64,000 nt of DNA from Siphlonurus alternatus (Eukaryota; Arthropoda; Insecta; Ephemeroptera; Siphlonuridae). The DNA is taken from positions 18,388 through 82,387 of the forward strand of contig CATKWE010000031.1 in assembly GCA_949825025.1 (NCBI GenBank), given 5' to 3'. Within the stretch, counting starts at the first letter, position 1, and every line of letters begins with the position of its first letter. A program made the position numbers and the translations under genes. The notes below the pieces were generated by a model that had not been told where the DNA came from, searched no databases, and worked only from the letters and a program-made list of their open reading frames with translations. Positions 11,489-23,579 of this stretch are shown piece by piece.

Positions 11489-11812
11489 AATGGAGTACCG
11501 ACCTCAATTTTTTTTTTATTGCAGAAATGGATAGAGGGTGCAAGGTTATGCTACTCTGATTTTTTTCAGATTTTTTAGAGACAGGCAACTATTTTTTAAA
11601 AATTATTGAAAGTACAGAAAAAGTGCCGCCTCTTGCCGCCTCTCTTAATAAAAGATAGGACCCAAAAGGGACGTGGATTCGAACCCGACCTCGCCAAAAC
11701 TTTTTAGCAATACTTCCCGGTCCCTAAAAAATCTGAAAAAAAAATCAGAGTAACATAACTTTTCATCCTCTATCCATTTCTGCAATAAAAATTTTGAGGT
11801 CGATACTCCATT
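11489..11812. mobile_element. Family A foldback MITE, full length
   Basis: Bounded by AATGGAGTACCGACC and the complementary GATACTCCATT. The arms pair through GATAGAGGGTGCAAGG and the CTGATTTTTT blocks. The centre differs from the other copies: GTGCCGCC/TCTTGCCGCC, then GTGGATTCGAACCCGACCTC near 11670, without GACGTCAC. The same 'cgaggtcggtt(t)gaacccacgacc' type centre occurs in the copy at 18490, so two centre types exist in the family. Confidence 0.88.
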
Positions 11813-12122
11813 ATAATATTTTTAAATACCTTTCTACTTGTCGCCGTGAAGTAATTAATAAAATTTATTGTTCCTCTCATTTTTTTGTTTTATTTGCAGA
11901 ACTCTCATTATTTTTTTCCAGGCCGATACTTGAATAAATAATCATATACAATGAGTTATTGTGCGCTTTTTTAAGCGAGATATCAAGTTACGCCAGGAAT
12001 TAATTTCTCGGTAAATCCGCAGTCTAGAATTACACTGTCAAATTTTATTGTTAAAAAGCTAAAGAATTGAAAATTGATAATTTTTAACTGCCCAAAATCA
12101 GTATGTAGAAAATTGTATTTCT
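11813..12122. other. No recognisable feature
   Basis: AT-rich single-copy sequence. Confidence 0.5.
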
Positions 12123-12305
12123 GACTGGGTGTTGTTAGATCACTGAAGTCAAGCAATACCAGGCGTGGTTGGTAGTTATAATAGATGGGTGACCATTTTC
12201 AACAAAAACCTCGTTTCCCACCCAGGGGTAAATCGTTACGTTTTTCTATCACGTGGTTCCCCTGGCTTTGGATCAATGCACTTCCTGTTCATTGACAAAA
12301 ACTGA
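12123..12305 (+). mobile_element. 5S rRNA-derived SINE (family E), truncated
   Basis: The head reads AGATCACTGAAGTCAAGCAA, then GCGTGGTTGGTAGTT and ATGGGTGACC, which is the internal-promoter half of 5S rRNA with a small insertion. The body follows: CACCCAGGGGTAAA and GTGGTTCCCCTGGCTTTGGA. It breaks off in the body after ACTTCCTGTTCATTGACAAA. Confidence 0.82.
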
Positions 12306-12949
12306 AGCCTCTATATTGTGGTTTGATAAAAAATATTGTACAGTATATTTTGAACAGTGTATGAGAAGCACAATTCTAAGAAAACGGTGATGTGCTAATA
12401 GGCTTATATAAAGTCTAGAGTTGCCATGAGCTTAGCCTCAGGAATAAAACGAGCCAGTTTGTGAATTCATGCCACAACAAAAGATCTTAATTAGCTCTCA
12501 CCAAAGACTTTTCTTCTTTAAAAAAAAACATCATTATAATTTATAATGTGAGCCTATAGAATAACTAATACAAGCGCATGATAATAATAATATTACACGA
12601 TATTTTTAATACGTGAATTGAATTTAAATATACTACTTTGATATAATATAATGAGTTGAGATTATAGTATTATTCATTCATTTGTTTATATTAAACTATA
12701 GTACTTTAGCAATTATTATGATCTCTATATGAGCCACTTATTCAATGCATCATATAGAAGGTTAAATAATATATAATTATATATATCTTTACAATAATAA
12801 TTAGTAGGTTGGAAAGTTAATTAAAATGCATGCATAATGATGAACGTTAATATTGTGAATTGAAATGCAATTGCATTTTAAATGCACAATAGTTTGTGAA
12901 AATTATAATGTATATTATTAAGCTTATTGTATGATTTTATTTTAATCAA
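12306..12949. other. AT-rich spacer
   Basis: Rich in TAATA/TATTA. No repeat partner or coding frame is supported. Confidence 0.5.
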
Positions 12950-13245
12950 ACCCTAATTGGGTACTTCTAATTACTAATTAAATACTACTTTGAAACTCCA
13001 AACCTTCTGAAACCCTAATTTGAGTGTTTCTCAGGTTCTTCCGGAATGTGGGTAGCCACGGCCTTGCAATTCATCCCGGCATTTGCCTGTGACTGAGGGA
13101 AACGTGAAAACCTCTGCCAGGATGGACGTTACATTTATCTTTTTGTCAATGAACTGAAAATAAAATGATCCAAAGTCAGGGGAACCACATGGTGGAGAAG
13201 CGTAATGATTTACCACTGGGTGGGAAACGTTTTTTCTTGCACAAA
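12950..13245 (-). mobile_element. SINE family E body, 5' truncated
   Basis: On the minus strand it runs from the middle of the body (complement of CCACTGGGTGGGAAACG) through the shared central domain (GACTGAGGGAAACGTGAAAA at about 13090 on the plus strand) to the 3' tail (complement of AATCAAACCCTAATTGGGTA). The 5S head is absent. Confidence 0.85.
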
Positions 13246-13671
13246 ATATAGAACAATAAATCAGAAAGTTCAATTATTTAGGTAGAGTACAGTTTTTCAC
13301 CCACTTTTCTTCCCCTGTTTCAATTGGCACCAGCTTACAGACTGAAGTTATGTAGACAAGCTAACCCTGCCCTAACTGGATTCTCAATTTATCCCGACAA
13401 GAAGCTTTATGCGTCTACCATGGAAATTTTTGAACGTTTTCTAGATATTGATGCCTTGTTTGAAAATTATGAAGAGAGTATCTTAAAATTTGATTTACGC
13501 GTGAATATTACAATCATGAAATATAGACAGTTTGATGCACAATATTTTCTATATTGAAAAAGATAATTAATTATCATGATATTAAAACATTGAAATAGAT
13601 GGATCAATTTTTATTTTCAACAGAGTGGCAAAATAAAGAGGCAAACGAAAAAAAAAACATAAAATAAAAAT
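13246..13671. other. No supported gene; one short open frame
   Basis: A 77-codon frame at 13324-13557 has fairly ordinary amino-acid composition, but no motif I recognise, no splice context and no partner, so I do not call it a gene. Confidence 0.45.
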
Positions 13672-13760
13672 GGATAAGTTGAAAATTTCATCTTCAACTC
13701 ATCTTTAAAACATCTAAATCTAATCTTTTTACCTTTCTAAAATTCTCATATTATTTATTT
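13672..13760 (-). mobile_element. Family D fragment
   Basis: TTGAAAATTTCATCTTCAAC followed by CATCTAAATCTAATCTTTTT is the terminal ~80 bp of family D in reverse orientation. The rest is lost. Confidence 0.65.
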
Positions 13761-14552
13761 TTACTGTTCATATTTTTAAATATTATTTGAATTAAAATTA
13801 GTGCATTAATTTCATTGATTTTTTTTGTCAAATTCTAAATTAGATTAAATTAATTTACCGTTTCCAATATAATAAAATACAAGTTACGATATATAATAAA
13901 ATTTTAATTAAAAATAAAAATCAATTATTTCTTGATGTTTTGCTTTGCCATAAAACTAGAGTGATAAAAATAAATTTGTGTGGCCCAGGAAAAATCGGCA
14001 AAAACCTACCAAAAATTTCTTACAATTTTTACCGCGAATATTTTCAAAATATTATTTATGGCTTTAAGATTTTAAGCAGCAGCCGTTTGGCTTTATTGAT
14101 TTGACCTACTCCCTCGGTGATGCTGCCTGTATGTTCTCTCTGTTTTATATCAAATAAATCTCCTGCTTTTAAATTTATCCCTGAAATAACAGTAAAAAAT
14201 ACGTTCAAATACTCTAAGGATAGACAAATTTTGGTCTGACAAAAAGGTCTGATTATTCTGGGCACGTCTGACGTTAAAAACCACCGTCTTCTTAATATTT
14301 CTTGTCTTCATAATCATGGGAATATATTTCACACTTGACAGGACCTGCCTAGCGGTCTCACAATAAATTAATTTTCAGAAACTTCCATGCATAATTTTAG
14401 ATTGAATTATGAAAAGCATTTTAACATGGCATATTTTTGGAGTTTACCAATGTTTTGATGGTAAAATTTTAACTCCCTATATATGTTGAGATTTATATCT
14501 GCAACTTTAAGAAAATAATTGTAAAAATAATATTTTATATAAGGTTCCATAA
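13761..14552. other. No recognisable feature
   Basis: AT-rich. Overlapping short frames near 14056-14332 show nothing recognisable. Confidence 0.5.
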
Positions 14553-14750
14553 TTGAAAAAGTGTATCTTCAACACATACTACGTTTTTTTCACCTACAAA
14601 ATATGATGTTTAAAAAATAGAGACAACATTTTTAACATTTTATGCTCAGTGAGTGAAAAGAAAGTGTAATCTCGTATTTTCCCTTGATTGTCTTTAAAAA
14701 ATGGTGCAAATATGAAGGATAGAAGATAAAATGAAACGTTAAAAACGAAT
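14553..14750 (-). mobile_element. Family D, diverged copy
   Basis: GAAAAAGTGTATCTTCAACA, then AACATTTTTAACATTTTATG and TGTAATCTCGTATTTTCCC appear in family D order, with many changes. The right terminus is not recognisable. Confidence 0.62.
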
Positions 14751-15001
14751 AAAAAAAAAATTCTTTTATCGGGTTCATAGCCAAGTAAATATATACAATT
14801 ACTAATCACTGATGTAATTATGTATATTTAAACTGTTGCCATCAAAATTATTGAGACAAACATGCCATCAATTCTTCCTTTCAATTTTTAATGACAAACT
14901 CTGGACATTAAACTATATAAGTTTAACAAAACTATAACTTTTGTAGAGTAATATTGACTAATATATAATGTTTTTTTATTCAGGAGAACCAAAAGCAATA
15001 C

Positions 15002-15006
<5 letters not shown>

Positions 15007-15064
<58 letters not shown>
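15007..15064. repeat. (GA)n microsatellite
   Basis: About 29 GA units, uninterrupted. Confidence 0.97.
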
Positions 15065-15069
<5 letters not shown>

Positions 15070-15328
15070 CATAATAACTTAATTGAGTAAGTTACGTACT
15101 ACAAACAATGAAACGAGAATATATAATAGAATAATAGAAAAAATGTAGAAAACTACGTGAAGAAAAAAATGAAAGAAAAGAAAGTACGATTAAAATGAAG
15201 AGAGAAAATAAAGGAAATTGAAATGTAGAAGAAAGAAAATGGTGAGAGAATATTCGTATTGAAAGCACTGCAGCGAGAATGTCTCACAAGACGAAGTGTA
15301 GCAATGGGTCGTAAAGTTACGAGTGTAT

Positions 15329-15370
15329 ACGTAGAGGGAGAGAGAAAGAGAGACAGAGAGACAGAGAGAC

Positions 15371-15443
<73 letters not shown>
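15329..15443. repeat. Compound (GAGACA)n-(GA)n microsatellite
   Basis: Four AGAGACAG-type units (about 15348-15381) grade into about 30 pure GA units. The long SLSLSL/RERERE open frames here are translations of this tract. Confidence 0.96.
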
Positions 15444-15447
<4 letters not shown>

Positions 15448-15898
15448 AGCCACCATTCATTGAGCCCCCACCTCCCTCCCCTCAACACCTGGGCTCAATT
15501 CCCCACCCTATAATAAAAGTCTCGACACTTTATAACGCCCACTGTACGAGAAGTAAATTAAATGATATGTAACTTAAAGCTCTAGAGAATATCAGGTTAA
15601 TTCAATGTGGTAAAAATTATGATTTATGTTTACAATATAATTTTAGTACTGTAATTATCTGAATGGTATTTAGACCCATGATAATTAAGTTATCTTGATA
15701 GTACATTGACCTGATAGTGTGGGTTGTCACAATTCCCTGAGGTCATTAAGTAAAATGTCAATGATCACAAAAAAATGTTCTGTTGTTGTTTTTAATGTGA
15801 TGAATAAATTTTAATGAGTGTTATCTGCTATGATTAAATGATAAAAGGGAGGACGATCTATAGGGAATTAATATTAATGTATTTTTTAAATGGTGTAT
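15444..15898. other. No recognisable feature
   Basis: A C-rich patch at 15466-15505 follows the GA tract, then AT-rich sequence. Confidence 0.5.
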
Positions 15899-16232
15899 AA
15901 TGGACAACTTTCATGAAATTTTTTGTTGTATATTTAGATAGAGGATCTAGAATTATGTATTGTCAACATTTTTTTTTTCAGATTTTTTAAACAATTTGAC
16001 ATTTAAAATTGTGTGTTTAAAAATGATGTGACGTCATAATTATGCAAACATTTAACACAAAATTTATGCAAACATAGGAAAACACGTTGCATGACTATGA
16101 CGTCACCGCATCTTTCTCCTTGATTTTAAGGGTGTAAGAAGGTTCAAAAAAATCTGAAAAAAATTGTCAATACAAAATTTGAGCTCTCCTATGAAATATG
16201 AAATTAAAAATTTCATGATGAAAGTTGTCATT
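15899..16232. mobile_element. Family B foldback MITE
   Basis: AATGGACAACTTTCATGAAA at the left end mirrors CATGATGAAAGTTGTCATT at the right. Arms continue with TATTGTCAA/TTGTCAATA. Paired TGACGTCA palindromes lie at about 16029 and 16099 beside ATGCAAACAT / TGCATGACTA. Confidence 0.9.
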
Positions 16233-16610
16233 GTGTTTAAAAAATTTCGTTTTTCATAATCTGGGAGTTATAATAAAAATATTAAAAAATTAAATCAAAG
16301 GACAGACACAAAGGCTTCAAGTTAACTAATTTTTCAATATTCAAACTCCCTTATCACAGAAAAAAAGTCACCAATTTTTTGTGCTTCAAACTAAAGCTAT
16401 GTAAAAAATAGACGGAAAGTGTATTTGGCATAACAGCTGCAGTTGTTAGATACGCAATTTAAAAGATCGTGTAAATGATGGTCACCTATTTTCTTCTTAA
16501 TCCCACAATTATATTTAAAGTCAGACTTTTTCACGAACCGTGTCTTCTTTTATTGATTTAAATTGAGACTAAACGTGGTTGATGAGAAATCTGGTCCAAA
16601 TATTGCCAAT
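16233..16610. other. No recognisable feature
   Basis: AT-rich single-copy sequence between MITE B and MITE N. Confidence 0.45.
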
Positions 16611-16960
16611 GGGGACGATTCACGAAAGAGTTAAGGCGGATTCAGATGGCGACAGCGGCGATGCGACGCGATTTTGTCACACAAGCTGTGAAATCCTATG
16701 CGGCGGCGAATTCACCGGTAATCACGTTAATTACGATGCTCATTTTCTTTTAATCGCCCAATATGGCCGCCAATGGACGTTACAGCAAGTGCGCATTATT
16801 CGCGTCGCGTCGCATGATAAAAATCGACATGTGAATCCACCTTTATCCAGGTTTTTATCCGCGTTTAGCTTAACCACGTTTAGCAAGGTGATTTAACACG
16901 TAACACAGGTATATTTTAAACGTGATTAAAGCCTGGCTAACTGCTTCGTGAATCGCGCCC
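16611..16960. mobile_element. Family N MITE, split by a MITE C insertion
   Basis: The ends are GGGGACGATTCACGAAAGAG and CTTCGTGAATCGCGCCC. The interior after the insertion has TTTAGCTTAACCACGTTTAG. AAT flanks both sides (16608-16610 and 16961-16963), a possible 3-bp duplication. Removing 16634-16842 plus one TTA restores an element like those at 24714-24846 and 48464-48589. Confidence 0.88.
16634..16842 (+). mobile_element. Family C MITE (PIF/Harbinger-like), inserted in N
   Basis: A 209-bp element beginning AGGCGGATTCAGATGGCGAC and ending GTGAATCCACCT, flanked by TTA on both sides (16631-16633 and 16843-16845). The interior carries CGATGCGACGCGATTTTG, AAATCCTATGCGG, ATGGCCGCCAATGG and GTGCGCATTATTCGCG. 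The TWA duplication is the hallmark of PIF/Harbinger MITEs. The 105-codon frame over this region is a by-product. Confidence 0.93.
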
Positions 16961-17512
16961 AATATATTTCATCATTTGATGAAAATTTTTAAAATTCAAG
17001 CGTAGTGGCTTATGAAGAAATTTTTGCACCTTGGAACACTTGATTTAGTCTATTCGTATTTTTCTTTTTAATTCTTTTAGATAGTACAACTGAAATTTTG
17101 AATATTTAGAAATGTGTACAATGTTAGTTTGTTTCTAATACAATGATTGTTTGATTTTATTTGTTGTCCACTGTACTGCACTTGAGCTGCGAACGTGTAG
17201 TGACAACAGCAAGGTCGCCCCCACAGTTAGACTAACCGCACTACACTCGCACACAAAGGGTTGCATACTTGTGAGTACTGCAAGCGCTTGGAGTGGTGGA
17301 AATTCGGTCAGACAATTTAACTTCAATTGTTATCACATTGTTGATAATTACCAAAATTAATGAATCAGATTTTTAGCGCATGTTATTAATCAATTACTGA
17401 AATTAATGTATAAAACCTTAAAAATAATATAGTGTAATTATTTAATAAATAATTATTTAATAAAACGTCTAATTATTTTACATATAGATAGATGTTTAAA
17501 ATAAATAGAAAC
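16961..17512. other. No recognisable feature
   Basis: A higher-complexity patch (17160-17300, GC-richer) has short frames on both strands but no recognisable product. The rest is AT-rich. Confidence 0.5.
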
Positions 17513-17724
17513 ATATCGTCCCTCGTCCAGAATAATGAGCTACCTGCCTACTATAATCTCATTGTATAATAATGAACTATCTGTTATTTCAGGTGAGTGA
17601 AAAAATAAGCTTTTTTTTATACCTTTTTACAGCTCATATTTACGCTCACCTAAAATAGCAGACAGCTCATTATTGCGAGATCATTGTAGGCAGATAGCTC
17701 ATTATTCCCGACGAGGGACAATAT
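17513..17724. mobile_element. Family H palindromic MITE
   Basis: Ends ATATCGTCCCTCGTCC and GACGAGGGACAATAT. Contains inverted AATAATGAGCTACCTGCC / GGCAGATAGCTCATTATT and an inner hairpin AGGTGAGTGA / TCACCT. Sister copy at 8675-8881. Confidence 0.9.
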
Positions 17725-18489
<765 letters not shown>

Positions 18490-18758
18490 AATGGTAGAGT
18501 ATCGACCTCAAAATATTTTATTGCAAAAATGGATAGATGGTGCATGCTACTCTGATTTTATTTAAAGATTCTTCAGAGCCCGGGAAAGATTGCTGAAAAG
18601 TTTTGTCGAGGTCGGTTTGAACCCACGACCTTTTTAGGTCTTATCCTTTTATTCAGAGAGGCTTCACTTTCTCTGTAATTTCAATATTTAAAAAAAAAAA
18701 AAAAAAATCCGGGCTTTAAAAATTTTAAAAGAAAATCAGAGTAGCATAATTTTGCACC
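18490..18758. mobile_element. Family A MITE, right end truncated
   Basis: Begins AATGGTAGAGTATCGACC. The arms pair at CTACTCTGATTTT / AAAATCAGAGTAG. The centre is the non-CRE type with CGAGGTCGGTTTGAACCCAC near 18607. The right end stops after TTTTGCACC. Confidence 0.82.
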
Positions 18759-19043
18759 AAACTCAGTTTTCTCAGATAGATATAGAATGAAATAATTTTT
18801 ATTTTTTCTCAAAATATTTTTATGCTTAAATAAATTTATAGTGTAATATCCATAGGAAAAGACAAGCCCATTAAAATAAATAAGGAAAAAAAAGATGGAA
18901 CAGACAAAAAAAGAGGGTAAAAAAGTAATGAAACTGCGGAGTTTATTTCCCGGTTCGTTTGACGACATTCCCAATCTTTATGTTCGCCTGTTCATGTCAC
19001 CCTCAAGACGTTTTAATCTCTCGTGTTTGCTCGTACAATTAAT

Positions 19044-19296
19044 CCGAGTTAAAATAAATTCCATCTTTTATTCGCTATTATATAAGCTCTCTCGAATCCT
19101 AGACTAATTTCCTCCTATTTTAAATACACGTAGATTAAATAGCACCATTTTATAGAGACAAAAAATACACGATTACGTCTTCTTTCCTCTTTTTGAGCAT
19201 AAACCGTTAGAAATATTGTCTTCATTTCATACTCACTTTGAGCTAAGAGGAAATAAGATGTGGTTTAGAGAAAAAAATATTAGGTTTAGACGTGTC
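19044..19296 (+). mobile_element. Family D element, first of a tandem pair
   Basis: Starts GAGTTAAAATAAATTCCATC. Contains GAGCATAAACCGTTAGAAAT, AGAGGAAATAAGATGTGG and TTAGGTTTAGACGTGT. A short extra insert (TACACGTAGATTAAATAG) lies near 19124. It ends directly at the next copy without its GAGTTGAAGACG terminus. Confidence 0.85.
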
Positions 19297-19550
19297 CAAG
19301 TTGAATTAAATTTCATATTTTATTCACTGTTAAGCTCTCTTCTTGTCTAATTTCCTCTTATTTTGCATCATTTTAGAGGGAAAAACACGAGATTATGTAT
19401 TTTTTTCCTCTTTTTGAGCATAAAATGTTTGAAATTTTGTTTCTATTTTATCCTCACTTTGAAGGAAGAGGAAATAAGATGTGGTTTATAGGTAAAAAGA
19501 TTAGGTTTAGACGTGTGAAGAATGAGTTGAAGACGTATTTTTTCAACTAT
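19297..19550 (+). mobile_element. Family D element, second of a tandem pair
   Basis: Starts CAAGTTGAATTAAATTTCAT and ends GAGTTGAAGACG...TTTTTCAACTA. It is in the same order and orientation as the preceding copy, head to tail. Confidence 0.87.
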
Positions 19551-20952
19551 AATAGTGAATCGGCACGATTATCCATTAACTTCTTTTATAACAGACACGC
19601 ACACGAGTCAAAAAAATAAAATGAAGAGATTAAAAATAATTCTCTTATGAATTTTAATTAATATCACGAAAGGTAAATAAAGAAATGAAAATAGCAATCT
19701 TTGAATGACAGCTTCTTTATTGCGTGATGCAATAATTTATATATCATTTTCGTTTCCTACTTTTAATATTAATTATAACTTTTACATGCTATCATTAAAG
19801 CATGTTCAGAAGATTATAAGCTTCATTAAAATTGATAATGATTGACATGTTTAATAATTATAATTAATTATACTTGTATCATCCATGATAATTAAAAACA
19901 GTAGTTAACACTAATTGTTTAATGACTATATCATTAGTAAAGATATGGAAATAGACACAATTTTGTTGTTATCCTAATGGATTTATGATTGTTACATATT
20001 ACTCATATTAGAATGAATACATATTTCACTAATTTCCACCTTTTCTAGTGCAGAGAATTAAATTTCAACTAAAATATTTAACTGTTATCACAACCTAACA
20101 AAAGCTATCAACGTTCATAATAATATCATAGCAGAAAAAGGCACAATTCTATTGAAAACATTTTCATGGTTACCTTAGTTCTATCACATAATACAGAAAA
20201 GTTTTAAACATTTCTCCAAAAAATCAGAAAAAATTATAATCTTTTATTTAGTTGGCCAGCTATTAGTGAGCTATGTTATTTCCGCAAAAAAATAGAGAGA
20301 AAAACTTTATTTTTTTAGCGTGTAATAAATAGCGGGTCTCTTCACCCCACCCCCTTCTCCCTCCCCTCCCCCTTTGGTACAGCGTGGGAAATAATACCTA
20401 AGTAATGCATGGGATGAACCTATAACGATCTACTTACAGATTTGAAATGAAGTTGCACCAATTACCTGTTATTATATTGAAATAATTTACCTGATATCGG
20501 TTACTAATTACATTTCACCTGTTGTGTTTCATGTATGTGGGATATTAAATTTCCTAGTAATAACTAATTAGCTAAAATTCAGCAATATGGAAGGTTAGGT
20601 TTATATTTTGTGTAGGCCTTAATTTGATTATAATGAACATGTGTGTAATTAATAATATTCTATATATATATATACACTAACTGTTTTATTTATAGCGTCT
20701 GCATTAACATAATTAATGGTAATTAATATTTGGTGTATGAGTAATAAATATAATTTCCTCTAAAATTATATAGAAATAACAGCAAAATTATATGGTACTG
20801 TAAATTTTGTTTTCTTTTCATATAGTTATTAAATAAAATTGTCTCATAAACTTTGCTAAAAACGAAGTATTAAAAACTACGTACCACCCATCTTTTGGGG
20901 GGCATACATGACCAAAATGTGTCAATTGCCCCAAAATACCAAAAAATGACTC
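19551..20952. other. AT-rich spacer with one polypyrimidine patch
   Basis: A C/T-rich stretch (20338-20372) and a short (TA)n at 20662-20674 are the only structure seen. No gene or known repeat. Confidence 0.5.
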
Positions 20953-21270
20953 AACCGTCATGAAAAATGTTTATTTCATATTTGAATAGAGGACCTTGAG
21001 TTATGTATTATCAATTTTTTTCAGATTTTTTTTTGAACCCTCTAACACTCTCAAAATCGAGGAGAAAGACGCTGTGACGTCATAGACATGCAATGTATTT
21101 CCTATGCTTGCATGTTAAATATTTGTATGACTATGACGTCGCAGCATTTTGCAGCTTGATTTTTAAGGGTGTTAGAGGGTTAAAAAAATTGACAATACAT
21201 ACCTAGAGGTCCTACCTGTATCCAAATATATTAATATACAATAAAAAATTTCATGAAGATTGTATCCATT
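20953..21270. mobile_element. Family B foldback MITE
   Basis: TCATGAAAAATG at the left and AATTTCATGAAGATTGT at the right. Paired blocks: TGAACCCTCTAACACTCTCA / GGGTGTTAGAGGGTT, GTGACGTCATAGACATGCAA and TGACTATGACGTCGCAGC. Confidence 0.9.
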
Positions 21271-21616
21271 AAGAATAAAATAATAGTATATTTTTTTCCT
21301 TTTTAATACAGTTTGCATAGTATTTAAAAATGGTATTTCTTGTTAATTTATGATGTCAATATATAATAAAATTATTATACAGGTAAAATTTCCACACCGT
21401 AGAACAAATGAAATATTCTGTATATTTATTTGCTGATATTTATTTAAATCGTTCGCAAAACATTTTATCACATTTAGTTATAAATATTTAATGTTGCAAA
21501 TGTTTATTGGTTATATTTATAAAAAGAAATAATAAATCATTTTTCTCTCAAGGTTCATTAAAAAACTGAGAAAATTCTTCAATATGACATCAACAATTTA
21601 TTTTGCATCAACTGGT
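21271..21616. other. No recognisable feature
   Basis: AT-rich single-copy sequence. Confidence 0.5.
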
Positions 21617-21919
21617 CACAAGTGACTGATTTTAACCTCCCGGCTCTTCGTAGACCCTACTTTTGTGAATTTCTTTCAAACCGGGGCAGCCGTGGCCTAA
21701 GCAATCCATCTCAGCATTCGTTTGGTTGTGACTGAGGAAACCATGGAAACCTCATTCAGGCATGGTCGGCAATTGATAAAGGATATCATCAATCACTACC
21801 CGGATGCACGAGTGGGTGTTCTTAATTAGCAACCGCCACTTGTGAAAAGTTTGGTGGTGCCTGGGATCGAACTCACGACCATCCGATTACAAATCAGAGG
21901 TGCATACCACTGCGTTAAG
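21617..21919 (-). mobile_element. tRNA-Met-derived SINE (family F)
   Basis: On the minus strand the head lies at the high-coordinate end. The B-box complement GGATCGAACTCACGACCATC sits near 21863, with the A-box region at 21900-21919. The body carries the complement of GTGGCGGTTGC and the shared central domain (GACTGAGGAAACCATGGAAA at 21730 on the plus strand), then the tail CCCGGCTCTTCGTAG. The extreme 3' hairpin and poly-A are missing. Confidence 0.9.
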
Positions 21920-22562
21920 TGCAAAAATTTTGACAGTGAAAAAAAGAACAAATGTTTTAATTAATACTGCAATGTAGAAGAATAATGAGCATTCGTGATA
22001 TTTTGCCTTTATTTTGCGATAGGTTCTAAATTCATATATATATATTTTATATAGCATAGGGTAGAATATTGATGTGAGATATTCGCAAGAGGTTAACTGT
22101 AACACAGAAACATTAAGCTACCATAAAAAATTATATCCGTCTATTAACTTTTATATTTTTACATCTAACGAACTTGTTAAGCTTAATTTACCTTATATTT
22201 TTATATTTTTCATTTCTTCCTTTATGTTGTAGAAAATTGCATTCTATATACAATATTTCTGTATATGTAAATTTAATATGAAGCAAAAAAATAATAATTT
22301 TTCATTCTCGTATACACGTAGAGTGAGAATGACTTTTATAAAGTTCTTGCTACTTGTAAGTCATGCATTTAAATGTTGAATAAAACATCAAGTGCTTACA
22401 CCTTCTTTGTACTCAGTCTGCAGTGAGTGGCAATACGCGAGAGTTTTAAATGACGCAGAATTGTTGAGAGTTTAATGCTTCGTGATGACTTTATTTGTTT
22501 CAGACGGATTTAGAAATTTTGTTACGTTCAAGAACGTAGTGTGAGGGGATATTTTGAACATT
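21920..22562. other. No recognisable feature
   Basis: AT-rich. No coding frame or repeat partner is supported. Confidence 0.5.
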
Positions 22563-22682
22563 AATGTACACTCGTCACCTTGGAAAATTACCCACAATAT
22601 TCATGTCTTGTGTTATTCTAAATGACGCATGGTGATTAACAAAGCCGCAGAGGGAAATTTTCCGAGGTGACTGGTGTACATT
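22563..22682. mobile_element. Family G short MITE
   Basis: A 120-bp element from AATGTACACTCGTCACCTTG to GTGACTGGTGTACATT. The inner right arm has GGTGATTAACAAAGCCGCAG. Other copies are at 42570, 46252, 48684 and 62796. Confidence 0.85.
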
Positions 22683-22786
22683 CTTTTAATAAAAAACGTA
22701 GTTAAAGCAATCAAAATCTCCTACCATTTCCTATATATACCTCTCATGCGGTTATGATTCTTTTGATAATGAATTAAGCAATTAAG

Positions 22787-23157
22787 GTAGAGATAATACG
22801 CCAAATGTTAATAAAAATCCCATTCATGAAAATTATGAAAAAAAAAAAAAATTAAAATGTTCTCTCCTCTACATTCCCTATCAGTATAGCTAAAATATCA
22901 GGTTTACAAAAACGAGCTATATAGTTTTCGAGTTATTAATTTTTAAAGTTGACTAATTTAACATGGAAGTTCCATTTCTCCATTTTAAATTAGTGAACTT
23001 TAAAAATTAATAAGTCAAAAACTAGTTCGTTTTTGTATACTTGATATTTTAGCTTACTGATAGGGGATGTAGAGGAGAACATTTTAATTTTCTTTTCATA
23101 ATTTTCATGAATGGAATTTTTTTAGCATTGGGTCAGCTGATTCGTATTATCTCCACC
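22787..23157. mobile_element. Family L palindromic MITE flanked by TTAA
   Basis: GGTAGAGATAATACG at the left mirrors CGTATTATCTCCACC at the right, each abutted by TTAA (22783-22786 and 23158-23161). Almost the whole element is an imperfect hairpin (AAAATGTTCTC / GAGAACATTTT, GATATTTTAGC pairs, AATTTTTAAAGTT pairs). TTAA suggests a piggyBac-type duplication, but TWA (Harbinger) with AGGT ends cannot be excluded. Second copy at 38600-38942. Confidence 0.87.
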
Positions 23158-23160
23158 TTA

Positions 23161-23285
23161 AGAACATATGACTTATTTTCCTCTAAAAAATTTCTATAAT
23201 GCCAAAAAAGCAATTTCGATATATATATATTTTTTTTACATAGGTTTGGATACAACGGTAGGAACACCGCAAAATTAGCTGACTT
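23161..23285. repeat. Dispersed repeat M, copy 1
   Basis: It shares the order AAGAAC...CCTCTAAAAAA...GGTTTGGATA(c/g)aACGGT(a/g)GGAACACC(g/c)C and AAAAT(t/c)AGCTGACTT with 59934-60044. Class unknown. It immediately abuts the family L element. Confidence 0.65.
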
Positions 23286-23579
23286 ATCGGAACTGTGTGT
23301 AACCTTCCTAAAATAAGGTAAGATTATATTGCAATAAAGTCCACATTCCAGTGTAATAATATAGGGATTTGTCCCTTGTTGACGTTTATCTCAGGAATAT
23401 CAAGTGGCTGGAAGCTGTGCGACCACGACATTGATTTTCTCTGAAGTCTTTTGTCTGCAGTAGGTTATGACCTTGAGAGGTCAGGAGGTCAAGTTCTTTC
23501 ATCAGACAGTGAGACGTTCTGACGCAGCCTTGGATTTCTGCAGACGACAGTTTTTATGTTTGTTTTTTTACAGCTACAG
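23286..23579. other. No recognisable feature
   Basis: Mixed-composition sequence. It could belong to an unrecognised repeat, but no partner is present. Confidence 0.4.

Noticed and set aside
13324..13557. 77-codon frame with ordinary amino-acid composition
   Set aside because: No motif, neighbouring exon, splice signal context or repeat support. It remains the least implausible short frame but is not supported as a gene.
16579..16896. 105-codon open frame with mixed composition
   Set aside because: It spans the junctions of MITE N and MITE C, so it cannot be an ancestral gene.
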